From: Streptomyces carpinensis
Lineage (GTDB): Bacteria; Actinomycetota; Actinomycetes; Streptomycetales; Streptomycetaceae
NCBI RefSeq assembly: GCF_002154505.1
Contig: NZ_MUBM01000170.1
Coordinates: 1-62,631, forward strand
Length of the DNA stretch: 62,631 nucleotides
Reading direction: 5' to 3'
Shown one piece after another: positions 1 through 8,156 of this stretch; within the stretch, counting starts at the first letter, position 1, and each line of letters opens with the position of its first letter. A program made the position numbers and the translations under genes. The notes under the pieces were generated by a model. The model was not told the DNA's origin and ran no database searches. It saw only the letters and a list, made by a program, of their open reading frames with translations.

Positions 1-1
1 C

Positions 2-895
2 TTCAACGAGAGGGGGCTGGACGCACTGGACCCAAAATGGAGCGGGGGACGCCCCAAGACGATCAGTGACCCGGTGCGCGAGCACATCTGCCTGATCGCC
101 CGGACGTCCCCCGCCGACTGGAAGATCACGGCGTTCTCCACCTGGAGCCTGAGCAAGCTCGCTGACCACCTCATCAAACAGAAGGTGACCGCGGCCATCA
201 GCCGGGAGACCCTGCGCCGGATCCTGCGCGCCGGCAAGATCTCCTGGAAGACCACCACCACGTGGAAGGCGTCCACCGACCCCGACTTCATCGCCAAGAT
301 GCACCGCGTCCTGGCGCTGTACGACACCCCGCCCGCCGACGGGCGGGTGATATGCGTCGATGAGTTCGGGCCGCTGAACCTGATGCCCCGCAAGGGCAAG
401 GCGTGGGGGCCGGTGAGGCGTCCGCGCAGGCTGCGGGCCACCTACAACCGCTACGGCGGCGTGCGGCAGATGCTCGCTGCCCTCGATCTGGCCACCGGCA
501 AGCTGTACTACCGCATTCGCCCGCGCAAGCGGTGGCGCGAGTTCCTCGACCTCCTCAAGGCCCTGCGCGCCCGCTGGCCCGGTCAGAAGTTGTATGTGGT
601 GCTGGACAACTTCTCCCCGCACAAGCACGCCAAGGTCCGCACCTGGACGGCCGACAACGACATCGAGTTGGTCTTCCTGCCGACCTACGGCTCCTGGCTG
701 AATTGGATCGAGGCCGAGTTCGCGGCTCTGCGCTACTTCGCACTCAACGGGACTGACCACCGCAGCCACGACGAACAGAACGCCGCCATCGCCGCCTACG
801 TCCGCTGGCACAACACCCGCGCGGAACCGAAGACGAACTTCGCGCCTGACTCACCGATCCGATCATGGACCGATTACCCGGCCAAGGCTGCGTGA
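2..895 (+). CDS. IS630-family transposase, 5' end outside the window
   Basis: This is a DDE transposase of the IS630/Tc1-mariner type, which would cut and paste its own insertion sequence. The reading frame is open from base 2, so the start lies upstream of the window; the GTG at 74 is internal. The visible protein has a winged-helix DNA-binding part, then the catalytic acidic residues in ICVDEFGP, VVLDNFSPHK and LNWIEAEF. Their order and spacing fit the family, and the C-terminus looks complete. Only the right part of the element is visible. The nearest genes downstream are unrelated, so the element marks the left border of the accessory region seen here. Confidence 0.93.
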   Translation, partial: FNERGLDALDPKWSGGRPKTISDPVREHICLIARTSPADWKITAFSTWSLSKLADHLIKQKVTAAISRETLRRILRAGKISWKTTTTWKASTDPDFIAKMHRVLALYDTPPADGRVICVDEFGPLNLMPRKGKAWGPVRRPRRLRATYNRYGGVRQMLAALDLATGKLYYRIRPRKRWREFLDLLKALRARWPGQKLYVVLDNFSPHKHAKVRTWTADNDIELVFLPTYGSWLNWIEAEFAALRYFALNGTDHRSHDEQNAAIAAYVRWHNTRAEPKTNFAPDSPIRSWTDYPAKAA

Positions 896-1028
896 CGAGC
901 CACTAGCCAGGACCGTAGCGCAAGATCACATCGACCCGCACGCTGAGCGAGCGCCCTGCTACCCTCAGTCTCGACAGCCTTCGGGAAAGCGCCGCAATCG
1001 ACGACTGAGCAGCGTCGGTGCCATGCAG

Positions 1029-1062
1029 AAGCCCCCCGTCACCGCGCAGCGACGGGGGGCTT
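1029..1062. terminator. Strong bidirectional hairpin terminator
   Basis: A perfect 12-bp inverted repeat (AAGCCCCCCGTC paired with GACGGGGGGCTT) with a 10-nt loop lies just beyond the stop of the leftward HTH gene and after the IS630 transposase. It would terminate the leftward gene, and possibly rightward transcription leaving the transposase. No long T-run follows, as is common in high-GC actinobacteria. Confidence 0.8.
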
Positions 1063-1086
1063 CCTGCTGCCTCGGGCCGCAGCGGC

Positions 1087-1404
1087 TCAGCTGGCCTCGC
1101 CCTGGCTGGTGCCGCCCTTCTCCTTGGTGCGCTTGGTGACGCCCTGGATGATCTCCCGGACGCGGCCGAAGCTGACGCCGGTTTCAGCCGAGATTGCACG
1201 GAGGGACAGGCCGCCGTCCTGAAGCTCCTTCATGGCGGCTTGGCGCATGGCGCGCACCCGACTATGGGCATCCGGCCACTCATCGAGCAGTTGCGTAAGG
1301 CGCTTCGCCCGCTCCGCAGCAGGGACGTCTGGCGAGCCAAGCTCATCGATCGCGTCCAGTACTCGCTGCACCTCCTCCTCTAGCTGAGGGTCTTCCTCGC
1401 CCAC
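1087..1404 (-). CDS. Small helix-turn-helix DNA-binding protein
   Basis: This protein of about 105 aa ends in a helix-turn-helix segment (GLSLRAISAETGVSFGRVRE), preceded by an acidic helical N-terminal part. Such short proteins occur widely in Streptomyces accessory DNA. I prefer the GTG at 1404 because it lies about six bases after a GAAAGG ribosome-binding site; the GTG at 1410 touches that site. The gene runs away from a perfect 17-bp inverted repeat about 40 bp upstream, which could be its autoregulatory operator. The reading frame continues far upstream without a stop, but that part looks non-coding. The regulated target is unknown. Confidence 0.72.
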   Translation of the reverse strand: MGEEDPQLEEEVQRVLDAIDELGSPDVPAAERAKRLTQLLDEWPDAHSRVRAMRQAAMKELQDGGLSLRAISAETGVSFGRVREIIQGVTKRTKEKGGTSQGEAS

Positions 1405-1441
1405 GATCACCCTTTCGGAACCCTGACGGCCCGACGACCCG

Positions 1442-1493
1442 CCTGTGCGGGGTACCCTCCACGGAACTCGGTGTGTAGGGTACCCCGCACAGG
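1442..1493. promoter_or_regulatory. Perfect 17-bp inverted repeat, likely operator
   Basis: The arms CCTGTGCGGGGTACCCT and AGGGTACCCCGCACAGG are exact reverse complements separated by 18 nt. Each arm contains its own GGTACC palindrome. The site lies between the leftward HTH gene and a rightward reading frame starting at 1585, a typical place for an operator controlling divergent promoters. Confidence 0.7.
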
Positions 1494-1584
1494 AGGTAGC
1501 CGGAACCGCCTCCTGGTACGAAGCGGCCCCCGGTCGGGGCCTGAGAAACGCCGACCGAGGGCCCACGTCAGATGGAGCTGACGC

Positions 1585-1832
1585 ATGGCAAAGACTACTG
1601 AGGCGTGCCTGGGTGTCACCGGGGACGTCTCCGGTGAACTGAAGTCCAAGGCCGCCGAGGTCCTCGCGAAGGTCGCGGTGGACCTTGTGAAGAGCGACCC
1701 GAACCGGGCGATCGACACGATCGACTTCGCCATCCTGGTGGGCGCGAAGGCGGGCGGCGATGTGAACGTCTCCCGCCTGGCGCTGGCGGCGGTCGATGGG
1801 ACAGCCCCGCAGTTCGAAGTCGACCGGTACGT
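1585..1832 (+). pseudogene. Broken hypothetical gene
   Basis: A reading frame opens with ATG after a GGAG ribosome-binding site and gives about 80 plausible residues, beginning MAKTTEACLGVTGDV and rich in Ala, Val and Asp. It then runs into sequence that makes protein sense only in another frame (a UspA-like stretch). I do not recognise the N-terminal part. It looks like the surviving start of a gene whose 3' end was lost or frameshifted before the next remnant. Confidence 0.4.
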
Positions 1833-1904
1833 GGGCCGCATGTGGACGGTTCGCCGTCGTCGTACGCGGCGCTGCGCTGGGCTGTGCGGTACGCGCTGGC
1901 GTGA
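1833..1904 (+). pseudogene. Universal stress protein (UspA) fragment
   Basis: A 23-residue stretch containing VDGSPSSYAALRWAVRYA and then a stop matches the first helix and nucleotide-binding start of actinobacterial universal stress proteins. The conserved VGVDGS beginning has become PHVDGS, and nothing else of the domain remains. It is a decayed fragment, in line with other dormancy-type remnants nearby. Confidence 0.55.
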
Positions 1905-1971
1905 ATCGCCCGCCCCGCGGGTCCACCACTGCTGTCGGCCCCTGGGCCTGGCCCGGATACCAGGAGGCTTC

Positions 1972-2255
1972 ATGGACACGCCTTACATCAGCGAGTGCGC
2001 GGTGGACACGTGCTCTTACAACGTCGGCAACGCGTGCCACGCACGGGCCATCACCTCCAGCGGCCCCCGCGCGCTCAGTGCGACACGTATTTCATCACCT
2101 CGTTCAAAGGCGGTGATCCGGCCGCCACCGCGCAGGTCGGAGCATGCAAAATGGCCCATTGCCGGTACACCGTCAAGCTTGAGTGCCAAGCCCGGGGCAT
2201 TGCCGTTGGTCCCGGCCAGGAAGCCGCGGACTGCCTGACCTACAGCCCGCGCTGA
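1972..2255 (+). pseudogene. DUF1540 cysteine-rich protein with a frameshift
   Basis: The gene starts with ATG after an AGGAGG site and encodes a DUF1540-type cysteine pattern (CAVDTCSYN, then CHARAI). Near 2070-2085 the frame must change by one base to continue as AQCDTYFITSFKGG and the second cysteine cluster (CKMAHC, ECQARGIAVG), ending at 2255. Joined together this is a normal two-repeat DUF1540 protein of about 94 aa. These small Cys-rich proteins probably bind metal; their role is unknown. Either a single-base loss has broken the gene or the sequence has one missing base. A CBS gene follows after 9 bp, so the two were probably co-transcribed. Confidence 0.75.
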
Positions 2256-2264
2256 GGAGAAGGT

Positions 2265-2705
2265 ATGAGGGTCTCCGAGGCGATGAGCACTCCGGCCGTT
2301 GCCGTCCCGCCTCGGGCGTCGGTGGCGGAGGCAGCCCAGCAGATGGCCGCCCAGGGGGTTGGTTCGGTGCTCGTCGTCGAGGACGGGGTACTACGCGGCA
2401 TCGTCACCGACCGCGACCTTGCCGTGCGTGGGCTCGGCGCCGACCTGGAACCGGGGTCTCTCGTGGAAGCCGTGATGTCGGAGAATGTCATCACGGTGGG
2501 TGCCGAAGACGACGTCCACGTGGCATATCGGCTCTTCCGCCGCTTCGGGGTACGCCGCCTTCCCATTCTGGACAAGCACCGAGTTGTGGGGGTGCTGACC
2601 GTGGACGTCTTCCAACGGCTGGCCGACCTCCTGGGACCGATCGCCTGGAGCGTCCTCGAAGAACCGCCGGGCCCGCCCTCAGCGGACGCGTCACGAGGCG
2701 TGTGA
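2265..2705 (+). CDS. CBS-domain pair protein
   Basis: This intact 146-aa protein consists of two CBS motifs in tandem: STPAVAVPPRASVAEAAQQM to LVVEDGVLRGIVTDRDLAVR, then ENVITVGAEDDVHVAYRLF to LPILDKHRVVGVLTVD. CBS pairs bind adenine nucleotides and sense energy state; stand-alone pairs are common in actinobacterial dormancy clusters. The ATG follows an excellent GAGGAGAAGG site. The protein has no effector domain, so its partner cannot be named. A short hairpin (GAGGCG/CGCCTC) overlaps the stop codon at 2695-2712 and may end transcription. Confidence 0.9.
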   Translation: MRVSEAMSTPAVAVPPRASVAEAAQQMAAQGVGSVLVVEDGVLRGIVTDRDLAVRGLGADLEPGSLVEAVMSENVITVGAEDDVHVAYRLFRRFGVRRLPILDKHRVVGVLTVDVFQRLADLLGPIAWSVLEEPPGPPSADASRGV

Positions 2706-2937
2706 ACGCCTCTAGACAAGGCCGTCGGGCCCCTGCGGCAGGTCGTCCGGTCACTGGTCCGCGGCTGCACGCCGGAAGACACTCGTCCATTCGGCCTGAG
2801 CAGCGCGGCAAGGAGTCCGCCGGTCCACCAGCAGTCTTCGCTCTCGCGTCGCTCATGGGATCTGAGCTGCGTGGACGTGGCGACGCGCGGCTGAGGACGG
2901 CACACGATCCAGCACGTCATCACCAAGACGGCACCGG

Positions 2938-3102
2938 CTCGAGAGCGCGGTCCATGTACACGAGGCGGTCGTCGCCCATCACATCACAGCCGCGCTCGCG
3001 CTCGACCTGCTCCCGGACGACGCGTACTGGTGCACCGCCGACCCTGGCTGAGTCACCGGCATGTCGTACGGCATCATCGCTACGCTCACGCACAGCGTCC
3101 CA
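2938..3102 (+). pseudogene. Acyl-CoA synthetase (AMP-forming) remnant with in-frame stop
   Basis: A stretch reading VHVHEAVVAHHITAALALDL, LPDDAYWCTADPG, stop, then VTGMSYGIIATLTHSV corresponds to the centre of an acetate/propionate-CoA ligase of the AMP-binding superfamily, where the family has ADPGWVTGTSYGI. The conserved Trp codon TGG is TGA here (3049-3051). Nothing upstream or downstream matches the rest of the roughly 600-residue enzyme. It is a short internal fragment, not a functional gene. Confidence 0.65.
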
Positions 3103-3272
3103 GTTCCAGCCAACACCGGTGGCTCCTCGGAACCCGCGGTCGACCAGGCACTGGCAGCCGTCCGTCCGCGGGCATCGGCCAAGCACTTTCACCACCGCCC
3201 CCGCATGGAGCCGGACTGACGGGAGACGTGTAGTTCGGGGCGCATCGGAGGCGGCGGGGACTTTACGCCCCT

Positions 3273-3575
3273 TCAGGAGACAGGAGGTTTGGATTCGCCT
3301 GGAGAGGATCCTCGCAGCGTAGCCATACGGCGCTGGTACTCATCCTCGTCGATCTCGCCGCGAGCGAACCGCTCGGCCAGGATCTGCTCGGGGCCGCTAC
3401 CTGGAGACGTCCCCTGCCAGTTGAGGTGCTGCTGCGTTCTCGGAGGGGTGGGACGGGCCAGAGCCCTGAAGACAAGGATGCCGACGCCGATGATCACCGC
3501 CCAGAACAGCAGCGTGCTGAGTGACATCACGAACCAGCCCCAGCCGTTCATGCCGTGTCCATACCAGAACATCAT
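3273..3575 (-). CDS. SHOCT-domain membrane protein
   Basis: This 100-aa protein has a hydrophobic N-terminal helix (about residues 14-40), a Pro/Thr-rich linker and a C-terminal SHOCT motif (ILAERFARGEIDEDEYQRRM). SHOCT proteins are small membrane-anchored proteins of unclear function, often beside stress genes. The start is one of two adjacent ATG codons after a GGGAGGCGG ribosome-binding site. The gene is intact and stands alone. Confidence 0.85.
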   Translation of the reverse strand: MMFWYGHGMNGWGWFVMSLSTLLFWAVIIGVGILVFRALARPTPPRTQQHLNWQGTSPGSGPEQILAERFARGEIDEDEYQRRMATLRGSSPGESKPPVS

Positions 3576-3817
3576 CTCCGCCTCCCTTCCCGGGTGATCC
3601 CGGTCGCAAGGCCCGCAGGACAGGTCCCTTGACCTTCATCGTCCTCGCCGTCCGGCAGGAGGGCGATGGGCCGGACGGCCTTGATCCGAGGGTCATCGTG
3701 CCCCGCTTGGTGTTGTATCGAGCTGGGCTTCTCCCTGCGAAGGGCGATGACGAGCCCTACCGTGGATGTGCGGAAACGTGACACCCCGAAGAACGTGATG
3801 CGCTCCTTCTCGACCGT

Positions 3818-3891
3818 CGTCTTCCTCGTTCGCCCAGTAGCCGGGCGATACATGCCGGCCGGTCACGACGATCTCTCCCACCTGAGTCGCG
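3818..3891 (-). pseudogene. Adenylation-domain (AMP-binding/NRPS) fragment
   Basis: On the minus strand the segment reads VGEIVVTGRHVSPGYWANEE, the A5-A7 region of an AMP-binding or NRPS adenylation domain (GEI...SPGYW). Downstream (lower coordinates) the sequence hints at further adenylation motifs in shifting frames, but none is continuous. This is a decayed piece of a biosynthetic or acyl-activating enzyme. Confidence 0.5.
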
Positions 3892-3925
3892 GCATACTGG
3901 ACCGGGCGCTGGAGCTGGGGCGGGG

Positions 3926-4336
3926 CTACCTGGCCGCCGACCGGGCGGCACCGGCGTCGTCGAGTGGTTCGGGCGCGGGCGGCAGGACGTGCGCCCATTC
4001 CGGGAAGAGCGGGCGCAGCGCGCCGGCCAGGGCGGACAGGCCCAGACCGTCCACCCGAGAGTGGGCCTGGCGTACGGCGTCCACGACGGGACCGAGGGTG
4101 AGGGCCTCACGGAACGGCAGGCAGCCGGCCACGAGCACTCCGTCGAGCGCGAGGGTCTCCAGCGCCTCCTGGATCAGCCGGGTCTTGCCGATGTCGGCCT
4201 CGCCCTCGATGAGGACGGCCGCGGGGGTGGCTGCGGTGAGGGCGCGCACGGCCCGGTCGAGTTCCGCCGACCGTCCGATCAGCCGGGGTCCGAGGACTGC
4301 GGGCGGCTCATCCGGGATCGCCGGTTGTTCTGCCAA
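3926..4336 (-). pseudogene. LAL-type LuxR regulator, N-terminal fragment
   Basis: The 136-aa product has the start of a large AAA-ATPase LuxR regulator: LIGRSAELDRAVRAL, then a Walker A motif GEADIGKTRL, where Asp replaces the usual Gly or Ala. Full-length LAL regulators have about 900 residues and end in a LuxR helix-turn-helix; here the frame stops after the first sixth. The remnant sits next to an adenylation-domain fragment, so both may come from a lost biosynthetic cluster. It is very unlikely to work as a regulator. Confidence 0.75.
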
Positions 4337-5154
4337 GGCCGTACCTCCCTCCCCGGGCCGCTACCCGGACCGTTCCCTTCCGTGTCGGACGTTCACCGGA
4401 TCCGTCGCGGAACCCAACTACTACTGTTCCGCCGCTCCTTCCACCACCTGAACACCCTTCTTCCCACAGGCCGACGGGGCTTGTTCGGCCCGCCGTGCCC
4501 CCTATTCGTTCGCCGCCGGACCATTCTGTTCCGCCGGGCGGCCACTGACCAGGGAATATACGGGGCTTCCCGGTGATCCCCCTGCGGCGCGGGCTGCGCC
4601 CGGGCTCCCGGGCTGGCGCAGGTCCACGTCCTGGCTGGTCATCGAGGTGTGTGAGGAAGCCGGCCCCTAGCCCTGCCGGCCGTGCTCGCCCTGGCGGTCA
4701 CCGCCCGGTCCGGTCAGCCCGTCCGGCCGTGCCTGCGGCTGCCGGTGACGGTGGTCGACTTCGGCGCCACCTGGAGCAGCACCTGCAGGTCAGCCCTGCC
4801 ACTCAGGTCCGAGGGCGAGGACCTCCTCGGCCGTGGGCAACAGGACACGGGCGGCCGCGCAGGGCTTCACCGCCGATGCCCCAAGCAGCCGGTGCCCGCC
4901 GGCCGGCTGCCGCGGTGGGCCCGCCGCAACTGTTCGCGGCGACGATCCGGTCGACGTACTCGTCGTGGAGAACGCCGTTGCCTACCACCCGGCCCACCTG
5001 AAACGGTCCGGCGCGCTGATAGGCGACGGCCGCGGCTGGAACACCTGCTGCCTGGTCCGCTGAAGGCATCGCTTCTTTTGGGCCGCGAGACCTAGGGCGA
5101 TGGTCCGACGCGCTGCCCGATGCGTTCCATCACGCAGGTTGGTGGGATACCGGA
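4337..5154. other. 818-bp stretch with no supported gene
   Basis: Open frames exist on both strands, but none has a convincing ribosome-binding site together with a recognisable protein pattern. The long frames are Arg/Pro/Ala-rich, as expected for random high-GC sequence. It is probably decayed coding sequence like its left neighbours. Confidence 0.5.
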
Positions 5155-5559
5155 GTGAGTGATCTTGCCAACGAGCCAGGGCCAGCCGTCCGTCTGCGCT
5201 TGGCCGAGGAGAAGAATGTCTGGCTGTGCACGGTGCGTCCGGATGGATCTGCCCACGTCACGCCCGTCTGGTTCGTCTACCAGAGTTCCAGGTGGTGGAT
5301 TGGTTCGGATCACAGCTCCGTCAAGGTCAGAAATATCCACAAGGAGCCCCGTGTCTCCCTGGCTTTGGAGGATGGCCGGTTCCCGGTCGTCGCCGAAGGA
5401 GACGCATCGTTGATCCGTGAGGAGTTCCCCCGCGAGGTCGTGACCGCGTTCGAGCAGAAATATGGGTGGGATGTATGCGCTCCCACCCGCCCCGGAAGCA
5501 AGCGTGTGCTGCTGGAAGTGCATGTACGTCGCTGGCTGTTGGCTGGCGTGGCCCAGTGA
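5155..5559 (+). CDS. PPOX-class (pyridoxamine-phosphate-oxidase-like) flavin/F420 protein
   Basis: This 134-aa split-barrel protein begins with GTG. The segments RLAEEKNVWLCTVRPDGSAHVTPVW-type and WWIGSDHSSVKVRNIHKEP, cut here into short pieces, fit the actinobacterial PPOX-class F420-dependent family. Members reduce or oxidise small substrates with F420 or FMN; the substrate cannot be told from sequence. The typical length (130-150 aa) is kept. It is a single gene facing a convergent Uma2 gene 75 bp away. Confidence 0.82.
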   Translation: MSDLANEPGPAVRLRLAEEKNVWLCTVRPDGSAHVTPVWFVYQSSRWWIGSDHSSVKVRNIHKEPRVSLALEDGRFPVVAEGDASLIREEFPREVVTAFEQKYGWDVCAPTRPGSKRVLLEVHVRRWLLAGVAQ

Positions 5560-5634
5560 CGGCGGCGGCAGCCGCAGGTCCACCACTCAGGGGGAAGCTC
5601 CGGATTCCCCGGCATCCGGGTTGCCCGGGATGCG

Positions 5635-6201
5635 TCACAGCGCTCCGAGATCGATCTCCACGGGGAAGGGCGCACCGGCCTTCACGGTCCCAGTGAACAC
5701 CTCGCCCTGGCGGTAGGAGCCGCTCGCCGGGTCGAGGAGGTAGGTGTACATCAGCGGAACCGTGCCGGGGGACTGCTCGACCCGCCAGTAGAAGGCGATG
5801 CCCGCTCGAGCGTACTGCTCGAGCTTTACGATCCGGTCGGTGGTCTCGGAGCCGGGCGAGACAACCTCGACCACGAGCAGCACGTGCTCGGGGCGGGTCG
5901 GTGTGACGTCGATGCTGTCCGCCCGGTAGACGGTCACGTCCGGGCGGCGGTTGGTGAGCGGGACGTCCTGCAACCGGACGTCGAAGTCCGTGTCCGCGTT
6001 CCACTCCGGGCCTGCCGCCGCGTCCAAGGCGTTGGCCAGGATCCGGGTGAGGCGGTTGTGCCGTTTGGACGGGCTCGGACTCACGACGACCATCCCGTCC
6101 ACGATCTCGATACCCGCACACTGCTCCTCGGACCAGGAGTCGTACTGCTCTGCGGTGATCTGCGTGTGCATCCACGCGGGAGCGATCATCTCGGCGGTCA
6201 C
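5635..6201 (-). CDS. Uma2-family endonuclease (DUF820)
   Basis: This 188-aa protein has the restriction-endonuclease-like Uma2 fold: the start motif ITAEQYDSW, IVDGMVVVSPSP, the metal-binding RRPDVTVYR region and VLLVVEVVSPGSETTDR with KLEQYARAGI. These carry the D-(E/Q)xK-type catalytic positions. I chose the GTG at 6201 because GGGGAGGT lies five bases upstream; the frame is open further upstream but reads as non-coding. Uma2 proteins are very common in Streptomyces, and their cellular role is unclear. Confidence 0.88.
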   Translation of the reverse strand: MTAEMIAPAWMHTQITAEQYDSWSEEQCAGIEIVDGMVVVSPSPSKRHNRLTRILANALDAAAGPEWNADTDFDVRLQDVPLTNRRPDVTVYRADSIDVTPTRPEHVLLVVEVVSPGSETTDRIVKLEQYARAGIAFYWRVEQSPGTVPLMYTYLLDPASGSYRQGEVFTGTVKAGAPFPVEIDLGAL

Positions 6202-6523
6202 GGTACACCTCCCCTGGGTCGATGAATGAAGCCGACGCTGCCAGCCCAGACTACTGGCTCCCGCGAAGCCTCGAGGCTGCGGATGGGCGGATGTGGCGGA
6301 TCGGCTCGCGAGGCCCGGGCCCGATGGCGCGGCCCGGGTGCACGCCGGGGTGCGCATCACGCCGTAGCGCGGGGGTGCGAACATGAGGGCGGCGGAGACG
6401 GTCGGCGGCTTGGGCCTGGATCTTCTGCCTCTGTGACGCAGCCAGGTGATCATCCTGTGGCACAGCGCGTCCTTCGCCCCGTGCGTGAGCCCGGAGCCCG
6501 GCGGTGCATCAGCGCTGCTGTCC

Positions 6524-6802
6524 TCACACGCCGGCTCGTGTCTCGTGGTTGCGGCTGAGGCGAGGGGTGCCGCCGCTGGCAGCGTCTGTTTCTCCCTTGC
6601 GTGGTGAGGCTGCCTGCAGGTCGTCGGGCAGGAGCCCGAAAGCGGGGTGAGGGGTCAGCGGGAGGATGGCGCCAAAGTCACGCCTGTCGAGGGTGCGCAC
6701 GGTATCCGTCTCGTACTGTCCGGCTCGGACGACGTTCACCGAATCCACAAGATCCAGCTTCAGCTCCGCGTACCGGCCGCGGACGGTACGCGCGGTGCGC
6801 AA
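6524..6802 (-). pseudogene. PIN-domain (VapC-like) toxin remnant
   Basis: The region reads RYAELKLDLVDSVNVVRAGQ, then TDTVRTLDRRDFGAI and PLTPHPAFGLLPDD, the C-terminal half of a VapC-type PIN ribonuclease including the acidic D-x-V-N and LDRRDF segments. The N-terminal half with the first catalytic Asp is missing; upstream there is unrelated sequence leading directly to the end of the salicylate hydroxylase gene. The break coincides with the left border of catabolic island 1, so insertion of the island, or a deletion at its edge, probably truncated the gene. Confidence 0.72.
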
Positions 6803-6891
6803 TGCATCGGCGGACACACCTCCGGGACGGGTACCGTGCCCCGGCGCAGCAGTGGCTTGACCTGCCGGGCCGGGGCGAGCGCGGGAGCCCC

Positions 6892-8109
6892 TCATGCCTC
6901 TCCAGAGGCGTGGAAAGCATGGATCCAGGCGAGGTGCCGGTCGAACGCGTCCGGGGCGGCGAGCCGCGCGTCGCGTCGGCGCTGCGCCTCACCGTCGGGC
7001 AGATGCAGGACGTCGCCTGTGGTGATCGATGCCGTCTGCACGCGGCGGGTCCGGGCATGTCGTAGCTGTTCATAGCGTGCGCGGGCCTCCTCCCAGTCGC
7101 TGTCGGCCAGGAGACAGTCGGCGAGGACGATGGCGTCCTCGATCGACTGGTTCGCACCCTGACCGTGGTGGGGGACCATCGCATGCGCGGCATCGCCGAG
7201 CAGGGTCACCCGGCCCTTCGACCACGATTCCAGGGGCGGGCGGTGAAAGAGCGCCCAGCGCTCGGTGACCGGGACGGCACTGATCATCTGCACGATCGCC
7301 GGGTGCCACTCGGCGAACATGGTGAGGTGTTCGCCCTCGCGCTCGACCGGTGTCACCCAGCTGGAGGCGGACCAAGGCTCCGGTGTGCGCTGGACGAGGA
7401 AGAAGTTCTGGTCACCGTTGCCGATCGGGTAGTGCAACAGGTGGCCACCGGGCCCCATCCAGAACTGGATCGCCTCCGGATCGGGCAGCAGATCGAGCTT
7501 GTCGGCCGGCACGATGCCACGCCAGGCCGACGAGCCGGAGTACAGCGCGTCGTCGTAGCCGAGCAGGAGGCGGCGTACGGCCGAGCGGGCGCCGTCGGCT
7601 CCGATCACGAGATCGGCTTCGGCCGAGGAGCCGTCGGCGAAGTGGAGACGGGCCTGCGCGCCGGAGTCGTCGATGTCGACAAGCCGCTTCTTGAGGTGCA
7701 GACCCTCCACCCCGCTCCCTGCACCCGGGCCGGCGAGCGCGCCGAGCAGGATCCCCTGAAGGTCGGCTCGGTGGATGCCGTAGTACGGCGCTCCGCAGCG
7801 CTGGTGGTAGTCGGCACGCGAGAGCACCCGGCCGACCACGTCGCCGGTGCGTCCGGAGCGGAGGACCAGGCCGTCCACGTCGGCCGCCGCCGCGGCGAGC
7901 GGCTCGGTGAGGTTGAGCCGCGCTTGCAGATGGCGCACCGAATTGGCCGAGAGCGCGACGGCGGCGCCGACTTCGCGCAGCTCCTCGGCCTGTTCGTAGA
8001 GGTGTACCTCCCACCCCTTGCGGCGTAGCTCCAGGGCGAGGGTCAGCCCGCCGATGCCGGCGCCGACGATGGCGATCCGAGGTGTCGTGGAGCGAGTGGC
8101 GGTGCTCAT
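6892..8109 (-). CDS. FAD-dependent salicylate 1-monooxygenase-like hydroxylase
   Basis: This 405-aa class A flavoprotein monooxygenase has the FAD dinucleotide motif IAIVGAGIGGLTLALELRR at residues 11-29, an ADLVIGADGARSAVR DG motif, and the second FAD motif VTLLGDAAHAMVPHHGQGAN near residue 310. The family hydroxylates aromatic acids with NAD(P)H; salicylate hydroxylase (decarboxylating, to catechol) and 3-hydroxybenzoate 6-hydroxylase are close relatives. Its place behind catB, catA and catC favours salicylate to catechol, and no gentisate pathway gene is visible. The ATG start at 8109 is reasonable. A strong hairpin lies between it and catC, so its expression may be reduced or separate. 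Confidence 0.85.
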   Translation of the reverse strand: MSTATRSTTPRIAIVGAGIGGLTLALELRRKGWEVHLYEQAEELREVGAAVALSANSVRHLQARLNLTEPLAAAAADVDGLVLRSGRTGDVVGRVLSRADYHQRCGAPYYGIHRADLQGILLGALAGPGAGSGVEGLHLKKRLVDIDDSGAQARLHFADGSSAEADLVIGADGARSAVRRLLLGYDDALYSGSSAWRGIVPADKLDLLPDPEAIQFWMGPGGHLLHYPIGNGDQNFFLVQRTPEPWSASSWVTPVEREGEHLTMFAEWHPAIVQMISAVPVTERWALFHRPPLESWSKGRVTLLGDAAHAMVPHHGQGANQSIEDAIVLADCLLADSDWEEARARYEQLRHARTRRVQTASITTGDVLHLPDGEAQRRRDARLAAPDAFDRHLAWIHAFHASGEA

Positions 8110-8156
8110 GCAGAGTGTCTTTCGTCCGAGGCGCAGGGGGAGGTGGTGGAAGGGAG

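Noticed and set aside
4573..5095. Possible genes on either strand in the 4.3-5.15 kb gap
   Set aside because: Only low-complexity Arg/Pro/Ala-rich translations; no motif or consistent start.
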